Origin: Cellulophaga tyrosinoxydans
GTDB lineage: Bacteria > Bacteroidota > Bacteroidia > Flavobacteriales > Flavobacteriaceae
Direction of reading: 5' to 3'
Length of the DNA stretch: 64,000 nucleotides
NCBI RefSeq assembly: GCF_900176415.1
Contig: NZ_FWXO01000001.1
Location: forward strand, 356,086 to 420,085
Notes under the pieces: generated by a model
Databases searched by the model: none
What the model was told of the DNA's origin: nothing
The model's input: only the letters and a program-made list of their open reading frames with translations
Program-made: the position numbers and the translations under genes
Shown here: piece after piece, positions 53,272 through 61,643 of the stretch
How positions within the stretch are numbered: position 1 is the stretch's first letter
How the letters are laid out: each line of letters opens with the position of its first letter

Positions 53272-53315
53272 AAATCGTTATCGATTTTGCATACTTCATA
53301 AAAATCATTATGATT
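53272..53315 (+). promoter_or_regulatory. Two palindromes upstream of the sugar porter gene
   Basis: AAATCGTTATCGATTT (53272-53287, imperfect, with two central CG steps as in LacI-family operators) and AATCATTATGATT (53303-53315, a perfect odd palindrome) lie 41-84 bases before the start codon. They could be operators for a sugar-responsive regulator. No regulator gene is adjacent. Confidence 0.4.
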
Positions 53316-53355
53316 AATTGTTTTTTTGCTAGTTTTACTAAAACCAACCTAACAA

Positions 53356-54672
53356 ATGAACAATAAAATATTAAAAATTTCACTAATTGCTGCTTTAGCC
53401 GGATTCCTATTTGGTTTTGATACTGTAGTAATTTCGGGAGCAGAAAAGAAGCTACAATTGCTTTGGCAATCATCAGATGCCTTTCATGGAACCGTTGTAA
53501 TTGGCATGGCATTATTTGGAACGGTTATAGGCGCCATGCTTGGCGGATTTCCCACCAATAAAATAGGTAGAAAAAATACATTAATATGGATTGGCGTATT
53601 ATATTCCGTATCTGCTATTGGATCTGCATTTGCAAATGACCCTATTACCTTCGGAATATTCCGTTTTATAGGAGGTCTTGGAGTTGGAGCGTCAACAGTG
53701 GCGGCACCTGCTTATATTTCTGAAATAGCACCAGCTAAAAACAGAGGTAAATTAGTAGGTCTTTATCAATTTATGCTAGTTTTTGGAATTTTAGTAGCTT
53801 TTTTATCTAATTACGCATTTAGTGGCATTGGTGATAATGATTGGCGCTGGATGGTTGGTGTTGAAGCAATTCCTGCTATTATATATACACTTTTTGTATT
53901 AACGGTTCCAAAAAGCCCTAGATGGTTATTAACAAAAGACAGAGTTGAAGAAGCAACAAAAGTGCTTTCAGAAATTAGTCCGGAAGTATCTATTGCAGAT
54001 TTAAAAGCTGAAGTTGAAAACTCAGAAAGTACTTTAAATAAATCTGAAAATATATTTATAAAAAAATATAGAGTACCCTTAACTCTTGCTTTTTTAATCG
54101 CATTTTTTAATCAATTTTCTGGCATTAATGCTTTTTTATATTACGCCCCTAGAATATTTGAAGCCGCTGGATTGGGTGAAAGCACGGCACTATTAAGCAG
54201 TATTGGTATAGGAGTTACTAATTTGATATTCACATTAATTGGTATTTTTTTAATCGACAAATTAGGCAGAAAACAACTAATGTATTTTGGCTCCATAGGC
54301 TATATTATATCCTTATCACTCGTTGCATGTGCCTTTATTTTTAATTGGCAGGGACTTGCAGTACCTATATTTCTTTTCTTATTCATAGCATCCCATGCCA
54401 TAGGACAAGGTGCCATCATCTGGGTTTTTATATCTGAAATTTTTCCGAATCATTTAAGAGGTTCAGGGCAATCTTTTGGATCTTCAGTACACTGGGTTTT
54501 AGCTTGGATTATTCCATCATCAATCCCATTCTTATTTGCTTGGGTAGGTCCTGGACCAGTTTTCGCATTTTTTGCATTTATGATGGTTTTACAATTGCTT
54601 TTTGTTCGTTTTATGATGCCAGAAACCAAAGGTGTTTCATTAGAGGAATTAAGCAAGCGATTAAGTCCATAA
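53356..54672 (+). CDS. Sugar porter (MFS) family transporter
   Basis: A 438-residue 12-helix major facilitator of the sugar porter family. Motifs: the first-helix AGFLFGFDTVVISGA, loop 2-3 GRKNTLIW, VPKSPRWLL at the end of helix 6, QFSGINAFLYYAPRIFE in helix 7 (sugar site), GRKQLMYFG in loop 8-9, and PETKGVSLEEL at the C-terminus. It would import a hexose or pentose by proton or passive coupling. No sugar kinase is adjacent. A short AT-rich hairpin follows. Confidence 0.92.
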   Translation: MNNKILKISLIAALAGFLFGFDTVVISGAEKKLQLLWQSSDAFHGTVVIGMALFGTVIGAMLGGFPTNKIGRKNTLIWIGVLYSVSAIGSAFANDPITFGIFRFIGGLGVGASTVAAPAYISEIAPAKNRGKLVGLYQFMLVFGILVAFLSNYAFSGIGDNDWRWMVGVEAIPAIIYTLFVLTVPKSPRWLLTKDRVEEATKVLSEISPEVSIADLKAEVENSESTLNKSENIFIKKYRVPLTLAFLIAFFNQFSGINAFLYYAPRIFEAAGLGESTALLSSIGIGVTNLIFTLIGIFLIDKLGRKQLMYFGSIGYIISLSLVACAFIFNWQGLAVPIFLFLFIASHAIGQGAIIWVFISEIFPNHLRGSGQSFGSSVHWVLAWIIPSSIPFLFAWVGPGPVFAFFAFMMVLQLLFVRFMMPETKGVSLEELSKRLSP

Positions 54673-54699
54673 AATAATACCGGAGAATTCAATGTTTAG

Positions 54700-54720
54700 C
54701 TTAAGGAATTAAGATTTTTT
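54700..54720 (+). terminator. Possible weak terminator after the sugar porter gene
   Basis: CTTAA-GGAA-TTAAG followed by ATTTTTT. The stem is only 5 bp and AT-rich. Confidence 0.4.
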
Positions 54721-54762
54721 GATAAGGCTGAATGCTATTCAACGAATTAAACCCCTAACTTA

Positions 54763-54793
54763 TTGATAATTATACAATTATTATGTACATTTA
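54763..54793 (+). promoter_or_regulatory. Promoter for the 41-codon gene
   Basis: TTG at 54763-54765, 20 bases, then TACATTTA at 54786-54793 (one mismatch to TAnnTTTG). The start codon follows after 18 bases. Confidence 0.5.
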
Positions 54794-54811
54794 AGTAAAT
54801 CAATAAACATT

Positions 54812-54937
54812 ATGAGAGAAGTTACAATTAGTACTCGTGTACTTAACGGATTCCTTACTCTTATGGTTGGTGTTTTAGTATGTATTTTAACAGGAGTTGT
54901 TATCTGTTTAATTCTGGCAGCTTTTGGAATATTATAA
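54812..54937 (+). CDS. 41-residue hydrophobic peptide
   Basis: An open frame from ATG 54812 to TAA 54937 codes for a small membrane peptide: a short polar start (MREVTISTRVLNG) and one long hydrophobic helix (about residues 14-41, FLTLMVGVLVCILTGVV and onward) with two cysteines and no charge, ending in GIL. It has a promoter-like element 18 bases upstream and a clear terminator 63 bases downstream, so it is a complete transcription unit. I recognise no family. A role as a single-pass membrane peptide is inferred from sequence only. Confidence 0.55.
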   Translation: MREVTISTRVLNGFLTLMVGVLVCILTGVVICLILAAFGIL

Positions 54938-55000
54938 ATACTACTGTGCTAATAAAAATGAATTTGACACCTACTTACAATCTATCTAAAATGATAACAT

Positions 55001-55022
55001 AAGCCCTTTTAGGGCTTTTTGT
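55001..55022 (+). terminator. Terminator after the 41-codon gene
   Basis: AAGCCCT-TTT-AGGGCTT followed by TTTGTTTTT, a compact intrinsic terminator. Confidence 0.78.
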
Positions 55023-55118
55023 TTTTAATAAAACCTTATTGAAATTCATTAAAATAAATAGACCTTATATTTCAATATTTTAATTCTACTTTTACATAGT
55101 CTTTCAATTTCTTTTATC

Positions 55119-57125
55119 ATGTGGTCTAAACTATTTCCTGATCGGTTTTCCCTATTACAAACATTCGCTATTATTTTTTTATCTGTTTCTTTTATTGTTC
55201 GACTGAGTTTATTTATTTGGGACTCTAGCGATGTAGATAAAGACATTCTAGATGTATTACTAACTTTTATAACAGGTACTTTCTTTGATATAGGTACTTT
55301 ATCGTTTTTTATGCTTCCGTTCTGCATTTACTTGATACTACTACCCTCCAAATGGCACGGTTCTCTGCTGGATAGAATACTAACCTATACCGCCTTTTTT
55401 ATAGGATTATTAATTATTTACTTTTCATTTTTAGGCGAATTTACATTTTGGGAAGAATTTCATCGTCGTTATAATTTTATAGCCGTAGACTATTTAGTCT
55501 ATACTTACGAAGTGGTAAAGAATATTAATGAATCGTATCCTTTACCTTTATTAATATCGATTTTATTGACATTGATATTAATTACAATTTTTATTACTAA
55601 AAAATTAGGTATTTTTAATTCAATATTTACCTCAAAAATTCATTTTAAACAAAGAATATTAGCTACTTCACCTTGGTTAATTATTGCAATGGTTTTCAAG
55701 GTATTTATCCCTAATAATAAAGCAGAGTGGTCCACGAACAGATTTAATAATGAACTTTCAAAAGCTGGTATATATTCCTTTTTTTCCGCCTTCAGAAATA
55801 ACGAGCTTGCCTATACCGATTTTTACAACACCATTCCGACACAGAAAGCTTTTGAACTTGTAAAAGAAACTTTCGCTGATAATGGCGACACTTTTATAGA
55901 AGCACAAGAAGAATCTATCTATAGAAATATAAACACCATTAATCCCGTTACTAAAGATTCAACTTTAATAGACTCTTTAAAAACAATACAAAAACCGAAT
56001 GTTATATTTATTTGTATTGAAAGTTTAAGTGGCAAATACTTAAACTCCCTTGGAGGTGATTATAATATTACCCCAACGCTAGATTCTTTAGCGAATACAA
56101 GCCTTTATTTCACTAATTTATTTGCTACGGGAACACGAACGGTAAGAGGAATGGAAGCCATAACTTTATCCATACCCCCAACTCCAGGCAGAAGTATTGT
56201 AAAAAGAATTAACAACACAGGACTATTTACCATTGGCGAAGTATTTAAAGATCAAGGGTATAATCGTAATTTCTTTTATGGTGGCGATGGTTATTTTGAT
56301 AATATGAACACTTATTTTGGCGGAAATGGATTTAATATTGTTGACCGTGGAAGAGGATTTTTATTAGACGAAAGCATTACAACCACTAGAACCAATATAG
56401 AAGATGATGAAGTAACTTTTGAGAATGCATGGGGTGTTTGTGATGAAGATATTTACAACAAAGTAATCAAAGAAGCAGATAAAGCGTATGAAACTGGTGA
56501 GCCGTTTTTCGATTTTGTAATGACCACATCAAACCATAAACCTTTTACCTACCCAGAAGGTAAAATAGATATTCCTTCGGGCACGGGAAGAAATGGTGCC
56601 ATAAAATATACTGATTATGCCATCAACAGCTTTTTAAAAGTGGCCAAAACTAAACCTTGGTACCAAAATACAATCTTTGTTATTATGAGTGATCATTGCG
56701 CGAGTAGTGCAGGTAAATGGGAATTAGATGTGCAGAACTATCATATACCTGCTATGATCGTAAATTTACCAAACACCCCAAATGAAAAAATTGATAATTT
56801 ATGTTCTCAAATTGATGTTTTCCCAACTTTATTTGCAAAACTAGGCTGGGAATATAATTCCAACTTATTTGGTGTTGATATTACAAAAATGAGCCTAGAA
56901 GACGAGCGAGCTTTTATAGGCAATTACAGAAAGCTAGGGCTATTAGTAGGTAACAAAGTAATGATTCTTGGAGATCAAAAAAAGGCAAATTTTTATAAAT
57001 GGCAAATACAAGACAATAGCTTAGAGTCCATTCCATTGGACACTACGTTTTTAGAAAAAACTATTTCGTTTTATCAAGTTGCCGATTACCTTTACACCCA
57101 CAAAGGGCTTAAGCTAAAAGAGTAA
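55119..57125 (+). CDS. LtaS-type sulfatase-fold membrane protein
   Basis: A 668-residue protein of the lipoteichoic-acid-synthase/phosphoglycerol-transferase type. Five membrane helices fill residues 1-210, and an extracytoplasmic alkaline-phosphatase-fold domain begins near residue 290 (PNVIFICIESLSGKY with the metal Glu). The nucleophile Thr is expected in ATGTRTVRGMEA (near 338), and FVIMSDHCAS gives a metal Asp-His pair. Gram-negative relatives add phosphoglycerol or phosphoethanolamine to envelope glycans; the exact group is unknown. It is 5 bases ahead of a lipid kinase gene, and the two probably work in envelope lipid metabolism, for example in diacylglycerol recycling. Confidence 0.85.
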   Translation: MWSKLFPDRFSLLQTFAIIFLSVSFIVRLSLFIWDSSDVDKDILDVLLTFITGTFFDIGTLSFFMLPFCIYLILLPSKWHGSLLDRILTYTAFFIGLLIIYFSFLGEFTFWEEFHRRYNFIAVDYLVYTYEVVKNINESYPLPLLISILLTLILITIFITKKLGIFNSIFTSKIHFKQRILATSPWLIIAMVFKVFIPNNKAEWSTNRFNNELSKAGIYSFFSAFRNNELAYTDFYNTIPTQKAFELVKETFADNGDTFIEAQEESIYRNINTINPVTKDSTLIDSLKTIQKPNVIFICIESLSGKYLNSLGGDYNITPTLDSLANTSLYFTNLFATGTRTVRGMEAITLSIPPTPGRSIVKRINNTGLFTIGEVFKDQGYNRNFFYGGDGYFDNMNTYFGGNGFNIVDRGRGFLLDESITTTRTNIEDDEVTFENAWGVCDEDIYNKVIKEADKAYETGEPFFDFVMTTSNHKPFTYPEGKIDIPSGTGRNGAIKYTDYAINSFLKVAKTKPWYQNTIFVIMSDHCASSAGKWELDVQNYHIPAMIVNLPNTPNEKIDNLCSQIDVFPTLFAKLGWEYNSNLFGVDITKMSLEDERAFIGNYRKLGLLVGNKVMILGDQKKANFYKWQIQDNSLESIPLDTTFLEKTISFYQVADYLYTHKGLKLKE

Positions 57126-57130
57126 ATATC

Positions 57131-58024
57131 TTGACAAATATACATTTCATAATAAACCCAATAGCGGGAAAAGGTATACGATATTTATCAATGGATTTAT
57201 TAAAATCTATTTTTAATGTTGAGGAATTTACTATTGTTATTAAGTATTCTAAATACAAAAGGCACGCAACTGAACTTACTCAGAATTCTATAACTGAAGA
57301 TGCTCATATTATTGTTGCCTGCGGCGGAGATGGCACCATAAACGAAGTGGCTTCTTGTTTAATAAATTCAAGTGTAAAACTAGGTATTGTTCCAATGGGA
57401 TCAGGTAATGGTTTGGCCTCTAACCTAAACATTCCGAGAAAAATTCTAAACTCTTTAGAGATAATTAGAAAACAAGAAGTTATTAAAATTGATGTAGGAC
57501 GCGTTAATCAAAAATATTTCTTTAGCAATACTGGAGTTGGTTTTGATGCCACAGTTATAAAAAATTATGAAAGTAATAATAAGCGTACATTAATAGGATA
57601 TATTCTGGCATGCTTTACTTCTATAAACGAATTAAAACATCCTAAAAAGTTAAAAATCCACATAAACGATACGCAGTTTGAAATTGATCCTTTTCTTGTT
57701 TTTATTTCTAATTCTAATGAACTAGGTTATAAATTTAGTCTTACACCAAAAGCCTCTTTACAAGATGGTCTTTTAGATGTGCTAATTATTACTAAAATAA
57801 ATAAACTTAAAATGATCTGGTTTGGTTTTTTAGTTTTAATAAAAAAACCTTTGCTATTAAAAGAAGCTCAGTATTACCAAACAAAACAAATTAAAGTACA
57901 AAATAAAAAACAGGATTATTTTGATACGCAGGCCGATGGAGAATTTTTAAAAATAAAAAACGAAACTTTGACTATTCATATCGACACAAAAGCATTAAAC
58001 GTAATTTCACCTATACTAGCATAA
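57131..58024 (+). CDS. Diacylglycerol kinase-like lipid kinase (YegS/DgkB type)
   Basis: Soluble lipid kinase of 297 residues. Key motifs are the phosphate loop NPIAGKG at residue 9, the catalytic-site ACGGDGTINEVA near 63-74 and MGSGNGLASNL near 94-104. The start is TTG at 57131, as no ATG stands before the essential NPIAGKG. It follows the LtaS-like gene by 5 bases. If that enzyme releases diacylglycerol from phosphatidylglycerol, this kinase could return it to phosphatidic acid; that link is inference. Confidence 0.88.
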   Translation: MTNIHFIINPIAGKGIRYLSMDLLKSIFNVEEFTIVIKYSKYKRHATELTQNSITEDAHIIVACGGDGTINEVASCLINSSVKLGIVPMGSGNGLASNLNIPRKILNSLEIIRKQEVIKIDVGRVNQKYFFSNTGVGFDATVIKNYESNNKRTLIGYILACFTSINELKHPKKLKIHINDTQFEIDPFLVFISNSNELGYKFSLTPKASLQDGLLDVLIITKINKLKMIWFGFLVLIKKPLLLKEAQYYQTKQIKVQNKKQDYFDTQADGEFLKIKNETLTIHIDTKALNVISPILA

Positions 58025-58128
58025 GAAAAACTTAATCTCTATAATAAAAGAATAAAAATCTGTTAAACCTTTTTCTTTTTTAAAAGTCTAAATTTTAATA
58101 CTTTTAGCAGTAACCAATTACATACCTA

Positions 58129-58638
58129 ATGATAAAAAAGATTTTACTCGGATTAGCAATTGTTTTCATCATTATTCAATTCATCCGTCCAGAAAAAAAT
58201 GACACAAATGATTTAACGTATGATATTTCTACAAAATATCAAGTACCAGATGATGTAAATCATCTTTTAAAAGTCTCCTGTAATGATTGTCATTCTAACA
58301 AAACAGAATATCCATGGTATGCAAACGTGCAACCAGTAGCTTGGTGGCTTAATGATCATGTTGTAGATGGCAAAAGACATTTAAATTTTTCCACCTTTAC
58401 TAAACTTCCTATTGCAGTACAAAATCATAAGTTCGAGGAAACCATAGAAATGGTTGAGAATAAAGAAATGCCTTTAGAATCATACACCAACTTTGGTTTG
58501 CATGCAGAAGCTAATTTAACCGATGCTCAAAGAGATTTAATCATGGATTGGGCTAAAGAACAAATGACTTACCTGAAAAATACCTATCCAGCAGATAGTT
58601 TGGTGATGAAGCGCAGAAAACCAGCACCAGGAAAATAA
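58129..58638 (+). CDS. Haem-binding domain protein (membrane-anchored)
   Basis: A 169-residue protein with one N-terminal membrane helix (KILLGLAIVFIIIQFIRP) and the c-type haem motif CNDCHSNKTEYPWYANVQP near residue 54. This matches the haem-binding domain family common in Bacteroidota. A helical region with KELPIAVQ-like and KEMPLESYT stretches follows. The periplasmic position suggests an electron carrier or peroxide-related role; the partner is not known. It is convergent with the DUF3570 gene of the redox operon. Confidence 0.85.
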   Translation: MIKKILLGLAIVFIIIQFIRPEKNDTNDLTYDISTKYQVPDDVNHLLKVSCNDCHSNKTEYPWYANVQPVAWWLNDHVVDGKRHLNFSTFTKLPIAVQNHKFEETIEMVENKEMPLESYTNFGLHAEANLTDAQRDLIMDWAKEQMTYLKNTYPADSLVMKRRKPAPGK

Positions 58639-58656
58639 ACATAATCACATCATTTC

Positions 58657-58690
58657 AAACCCTTTAAAATGCTCTTTTAAAGGGTTTTTT
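58657..58690. terminator. Bidirectional terminator between the haem protein and DUF3570 genes
   Basis: AAACCCTTTAAAA and TTTTAAAGGGTTT form a 13-bp stem with the loop TGCTC. Eight T follow on the plus strand. Confidence 0.85.
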
Positions 58691-58700
58691 TTGAAATTAT

Positions 58701-59978
58701 TTATTCCACTATAAATTTAAATCCTAAGGCAGCAATATTTGCTTTTAGACCAGTACTACGTTGGTAATGATTAAATCTAAAATTGATTGATTTTAAACCC
58801 AATTTCCAAATTTTAGACTGTGCAAAAATATCTTTGTAACTGATACCGAAACCATATTGATTGGCATTAAAAGAAGACAAATCATAATCTGATGTATAGT
58901 ATCGATTGGTAGATAATGCTACTTCTTTTGGGTAAAAATAATCCGATGCTGTTTGCGTATAATACCTATACATAGGAAAAACGGTAAACTTTTCAGAAAT
59001 TTTTATAGGCACTTCAATATTACCGGTATAAGAAGTAATACCCCAATTATCATAATAATAGCGGGCATAAGCTCTTAGCGCAAAAATTTCATTGATGTAG
59101 TAGGATAATCGACCACCAATTGGGAGCTTAAAGCGGTAAAAAGGCAAGCGTTCTACATCATCGGCTAATTGAAAATCTTCAATAAAAAAATCGGATCGAT
59201 CTACAAAATACACTCTTTGGTGTGGGGTTGACAATAAGCCTTCTTGAAAAATACCATCTAACGATAAAGATAATTGTAGTTTTTTAGTAATAATCTGAGA
59301 AAAATTAAAGGAAAAGGAATACGTATTTCTTTTTAACTCCGAAAATGGGTCAGAAATTGGTGTATAAGTCCCGTTGCCAGAAATTCTATTATCAAAAAAT
59401 CCTTCTCTAAGTTCTATGGGGTATTGAGGCCTGTAGTTATCTAAAAACACTTGTGCACTTATACCAATTTCAGAGTTTTTTTCATTAAAAAGTCGCGTAT
59501 ATCCGCCTCCAAAACCAAATGAAGAATAATCATATTCGTTAGAAACAGAAACATTACCGCTAACTATTTCATTTCTATCTACAGAACTATGCGAATAGGT
59601 TGGATGAAAATAGCTAAGCACATCACTTCTAGATGGCCCTGAAGATTCCACCCAAGGACTTGCTGTTGCACTACCATCAAAAGGGTTTATGTTACTTGAA
59701 GATGCAGAAGTATAAGCAGATAATCCTGCATCAACAGTCAGCACATCATTTTCGCCAAAAGGAATGCTCACAATTATAGTTGGCGTCATATCCGAAAGCT
59801 TTTCAGTCCCTTCTCCCCCAGTAACCGCAGCATTATCCCCATCTTGGTTATAATAACTATACAAGAGCTCCACCTCGGGAGTTTCTAGAACTTTTTTTAC
59901 GTATTCTTGCGCGTTCCCTTGAGAAAATCCTAAAAAAGGTAAACAAAATACAATTAGTTTAATTAGAAGTCTTTTCAT
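58701..59978 (-). CDS. DUF3570 outer-membrane beta-barrel protein
   Basis: A 425-residue exported protein with signal peptide MKRLLIKLIVFCLPFLGFSQ and many amphipathic strands rich in Tyr and Phe (SYYNQDGDN, YDYSSFGFGGGYTRLF, RLSYYINEIFALRAYARYYYDN, AALGFKFIVE at the end), matching the DUF3570 family. It is the last gene of the five-gene operon, six bases after the DUF4266 gene, its constant neighbour in many genomes. The early loop holds PFDGSATASPW (Asp101-Ser107), which resembles, without matching, the sequence flavinylated by ApbE. The function is unknown. Confidence 0.83.
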   Translation of the reverse strand: MKRLLIKLIVFCLPFLGFSQGNAQEYVKKVLETPEVELLYSYYNQDGDNAAVTGGEGTEKLSDMTPTIIVSIPFGENDVLTVDAGLSAYTSASSSNINPFDGSATASPWVESSGPSRSDVLSYFHPTYSHSSVDRNEIVSGNVSVSNEYDYSSFGFGGGYTRLFNEKNSEIGISAQVFLDNYRPQYPIELREGFFDNRISGNGTYTPISDPFSELKRNTYSFSFNFSQIITKKLQLSLSLDGIFQEGLLSTPHQRVYFVDRSDFFIEDFQLADDVERLPFYRFKLPIGGRLSYYINEIFALRAYARYYYDNWGITSYTGNIEVPIKISEKFTVFPMYRYYTQTASDYFYPKEVALSTNRYYTSDYDLSSFNANQYGFGISYKDIFAQSKIWKLGLKSINFRFNHYQRSTGLKANIAALGFKFIVE

Positions 59979-59984
59979 AATTTG

Positions 59985-60194
59985 TTAATTACAACCACAA
60001 CCTCCACCTGTTTTACCCCCATTAGCGCCAGCTGCACCTTCGCGATAAATTTGAAAATTAGTTTCAAATCGTTCTAAATTCTTGGCACTCAGCACCATTT
60101 CTTCATCGTTTAAATATACTTTGTCATATTCTTTAACCGCAACGCATGAGCTAAGGCTTATAAGAACCGCAAACACTACTATTAATTTCTTCAT
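59985..60194 (-). CDS. DUF4266 mini-lipoprotein with Gly/Cys tail
   Basis: A 69-residue lipoprotein: signal MKKLIVVFAVLISLSSCVAVKEYDK with lipobox LSSC (Cys17), a conserved YLNDEEMVLSAKNLERFETNF core and a C-terminal tail GGKTGGGCGCN (residues 59-69) ending in a CxC pair. The family is DUF4266. It lies two bases from apbE and six bases from DUF3570, which implies a fixed stoichiometric or assembly relation. The tail may bind metal or form a surface link. No function is established as far as I know. Confidence 0.83.
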   Translation of the reverse strand: MKKLIVVFAVLISLSSCVAVKEYDKVYLNDEEMVLSAKNLERFETNFQIYREGAAGANGGKTGGGCGCN

Positions 60195-60196
60195 AA

Positions 60197-61186
60197 TTAT
60201 TTTGTTTGGTTAAAAGATATATTTTCTGAAAAATGAATTTTATTTTGAGCATCAACAATAATGCATTCTACACCTTTTAGTTGATTTATCATATCTAAAC
60301 CTACCTCCACACCTGTAATAAAAACCGATGTAGCCAGCGCATCACAAAGTTCTGCACTTTTAGCAAATATAGTCACACTAGTTAAACCGGTTGATGGATA
60401 TCCAGTTCTTGGGTCTATAATATGACTATACTTAACACCATCAAACTCAACAAATTTTTCATAATTACCTGATGTAGCAACAGCTGCATCAATAATTGGA
60501 AACCAAGAAAAAACATGATCTTTATTTAGTGGATTTGTAATCCCTACCATCCAATCTTTACCATCTGGTTGTTTCCCCCAGGTAGTTAAATCGCCAGAAG
60601 CATTAATTATTCCAGATTTTACTCCTTTATCAATTAGCAATTTACGCGTTTTATCAGCCGCATAGCCCTTTCCTATCGCCCCAAAACCAATTTTCATACC
60701 TTCCAGCTTTAGATAAACAGTTTTTGCGTCCTTATCTACTAGTATGTTTTGGTAACCAATCTTAGCGATAGAATTGCTAATTTCTTCTGCTGTAGGTTTA
60801 TGTGTCATGGTGCCATCATATCGCCATACTTTATCTACCGAAGCATAGCTAATATCAAATGCCCCATTGGTAATTTTTGAGATCTGAATAGCTCTTAAAA
60901 CCAAATCAATTAATTCTTGATCAACAACTACGGGCTTAATACCTGCATTTTTATTTATGAGCGAAGTTTGTGAATCTGGATTCCAAGATGAGATTAAATT
61001 CTCAATTCTCTTAATTTCGGCTACAGCATCATCAATATACGTATTAGCAGTTATAGAGTCGCTGGCAACCATAGTAATATCAAAACGGCTACCCATTAAT
61101 TTCACTGTACGTCTTTCCGCAACATCTTGGGCCTGTAATGTTCCAAATAAACAAGCCACCATCAAAATGCTAAGTATGTATTTCAA
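60197..61186 (-). CDS. apbE: FAD:protein FMN transferase
   Basis: ApbE-type flavin transferase, 329 residues, exported (signal MKYILSILMVACLFGTLQAQ). It moves FMN from FAD to a Ser/Thr on a target protein in the periplasm. Motifs in order: MGSRFDI, SLINKNAG, FDISYASVDKVW, GFGAIGKGYAADK, GIINASGDL, ATSGNYE, SHIIDPRTGYP and CDALATSVFI. Its start overlaps the end of the thioredoxin gene by four bases (ATGA). No standard FMN-binding-domain target is coded in the operon, so the target is either the barrel or lies elsewhere. Confidence 0.93.
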   Translation of the reverse strand: MKYILSILMVACLFGTLQAQDVAERRTVKLMGSRFDITMVASDSITANTYIDDAVAEIKRIENLISSWNPDSQTSLINKNAGIKPVVVDQELIDLVLRAIQISKITNGAFDISYASVDKVWRYDGTMTHKPTAEEISNSIAKIGYQNILVDKDAKTVYLKLEGMKIGFGAIGKGYAADKTRKLLIDKGVKSGIINASGDLTTWGKQPDGKDWMVGITNPLNKDHVFSWFPIIDAAVATSGNYEKFVEFDGVKYSHIIDPRTGYPSTGLTSVTIFAKSAELCDALATSVFITGVEVGLDMINQLKGVECIIVDAQNKIHFSENISFNQTK

Positions 61187-61617
61187 TTTTCAAATGCCTT
61201 TAATAAATCTATATATTGCTTTGGTGTTATATTTTTATAACCCGTTTCACCAAGCACTTTCCCCTCGGAATTTATGAGTAATACAAGTGGAAAATAGCCT
61301 TTTTTATTATACTTTTCTGCAAGTAACCTATTTTCTTTGGCCTGTTCTTCTGGTAATTGATTTGCTTTTTTTCTTGGAAAATCTGCCTTTAATAACACCC
61401 AATGAGTTTTAGCGTACGATTTAAAATCTTCGGATTGCCAGATAGACTTATCTAATTTTATACAAGGCGCGCACCAATCTGATCCTGAAAAAACTAAAAG
61501 TATGTTCTGATTAGATTTTTTTGCCAAAGCCATGGCGTCCTCTATTTTATGCTCCCATTTTTGCGCAGAAACTATGGTTGCAAAAAGAAAACAGATTAGT
61601 ATCAAATATTTTTTCAT
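61183..61617 (-). CDS. Periplasmic thioredoxin-family protein
   Basis: A 144-residue exported thioredoxin (signal MKKYLILICFLFATIVSAQ). The active site is intact: FSGSDWCAPCIKL (Cys about 52 and 55), with the cis-proline in GYFPLVLL. It would reduce or form disulfides in the envelope, perhaps those of the DUF4266 tail or of the cytochromes. It is the second gene of the operon, 26 bases after the Rieske gene, and overlaps apbE by four bases. Confidence 0.9.
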   Translation of the reverse strand: MKKYLILICFLFATIVSAQKWEHKIEDAMALAKKSNQNILLVFSGSDWCAPCIKLDKSIWQSEDFKSYAKTHWVLLKADFPRKKANQLPEEQAKENRLLAEKYNKKGYFPLVLLINSEGKVLGETGYKNITPKQYIDLLKAFEN

Positions 61618-61643
61618 ATTCCAATTAAATTGACAAGTTAAAA

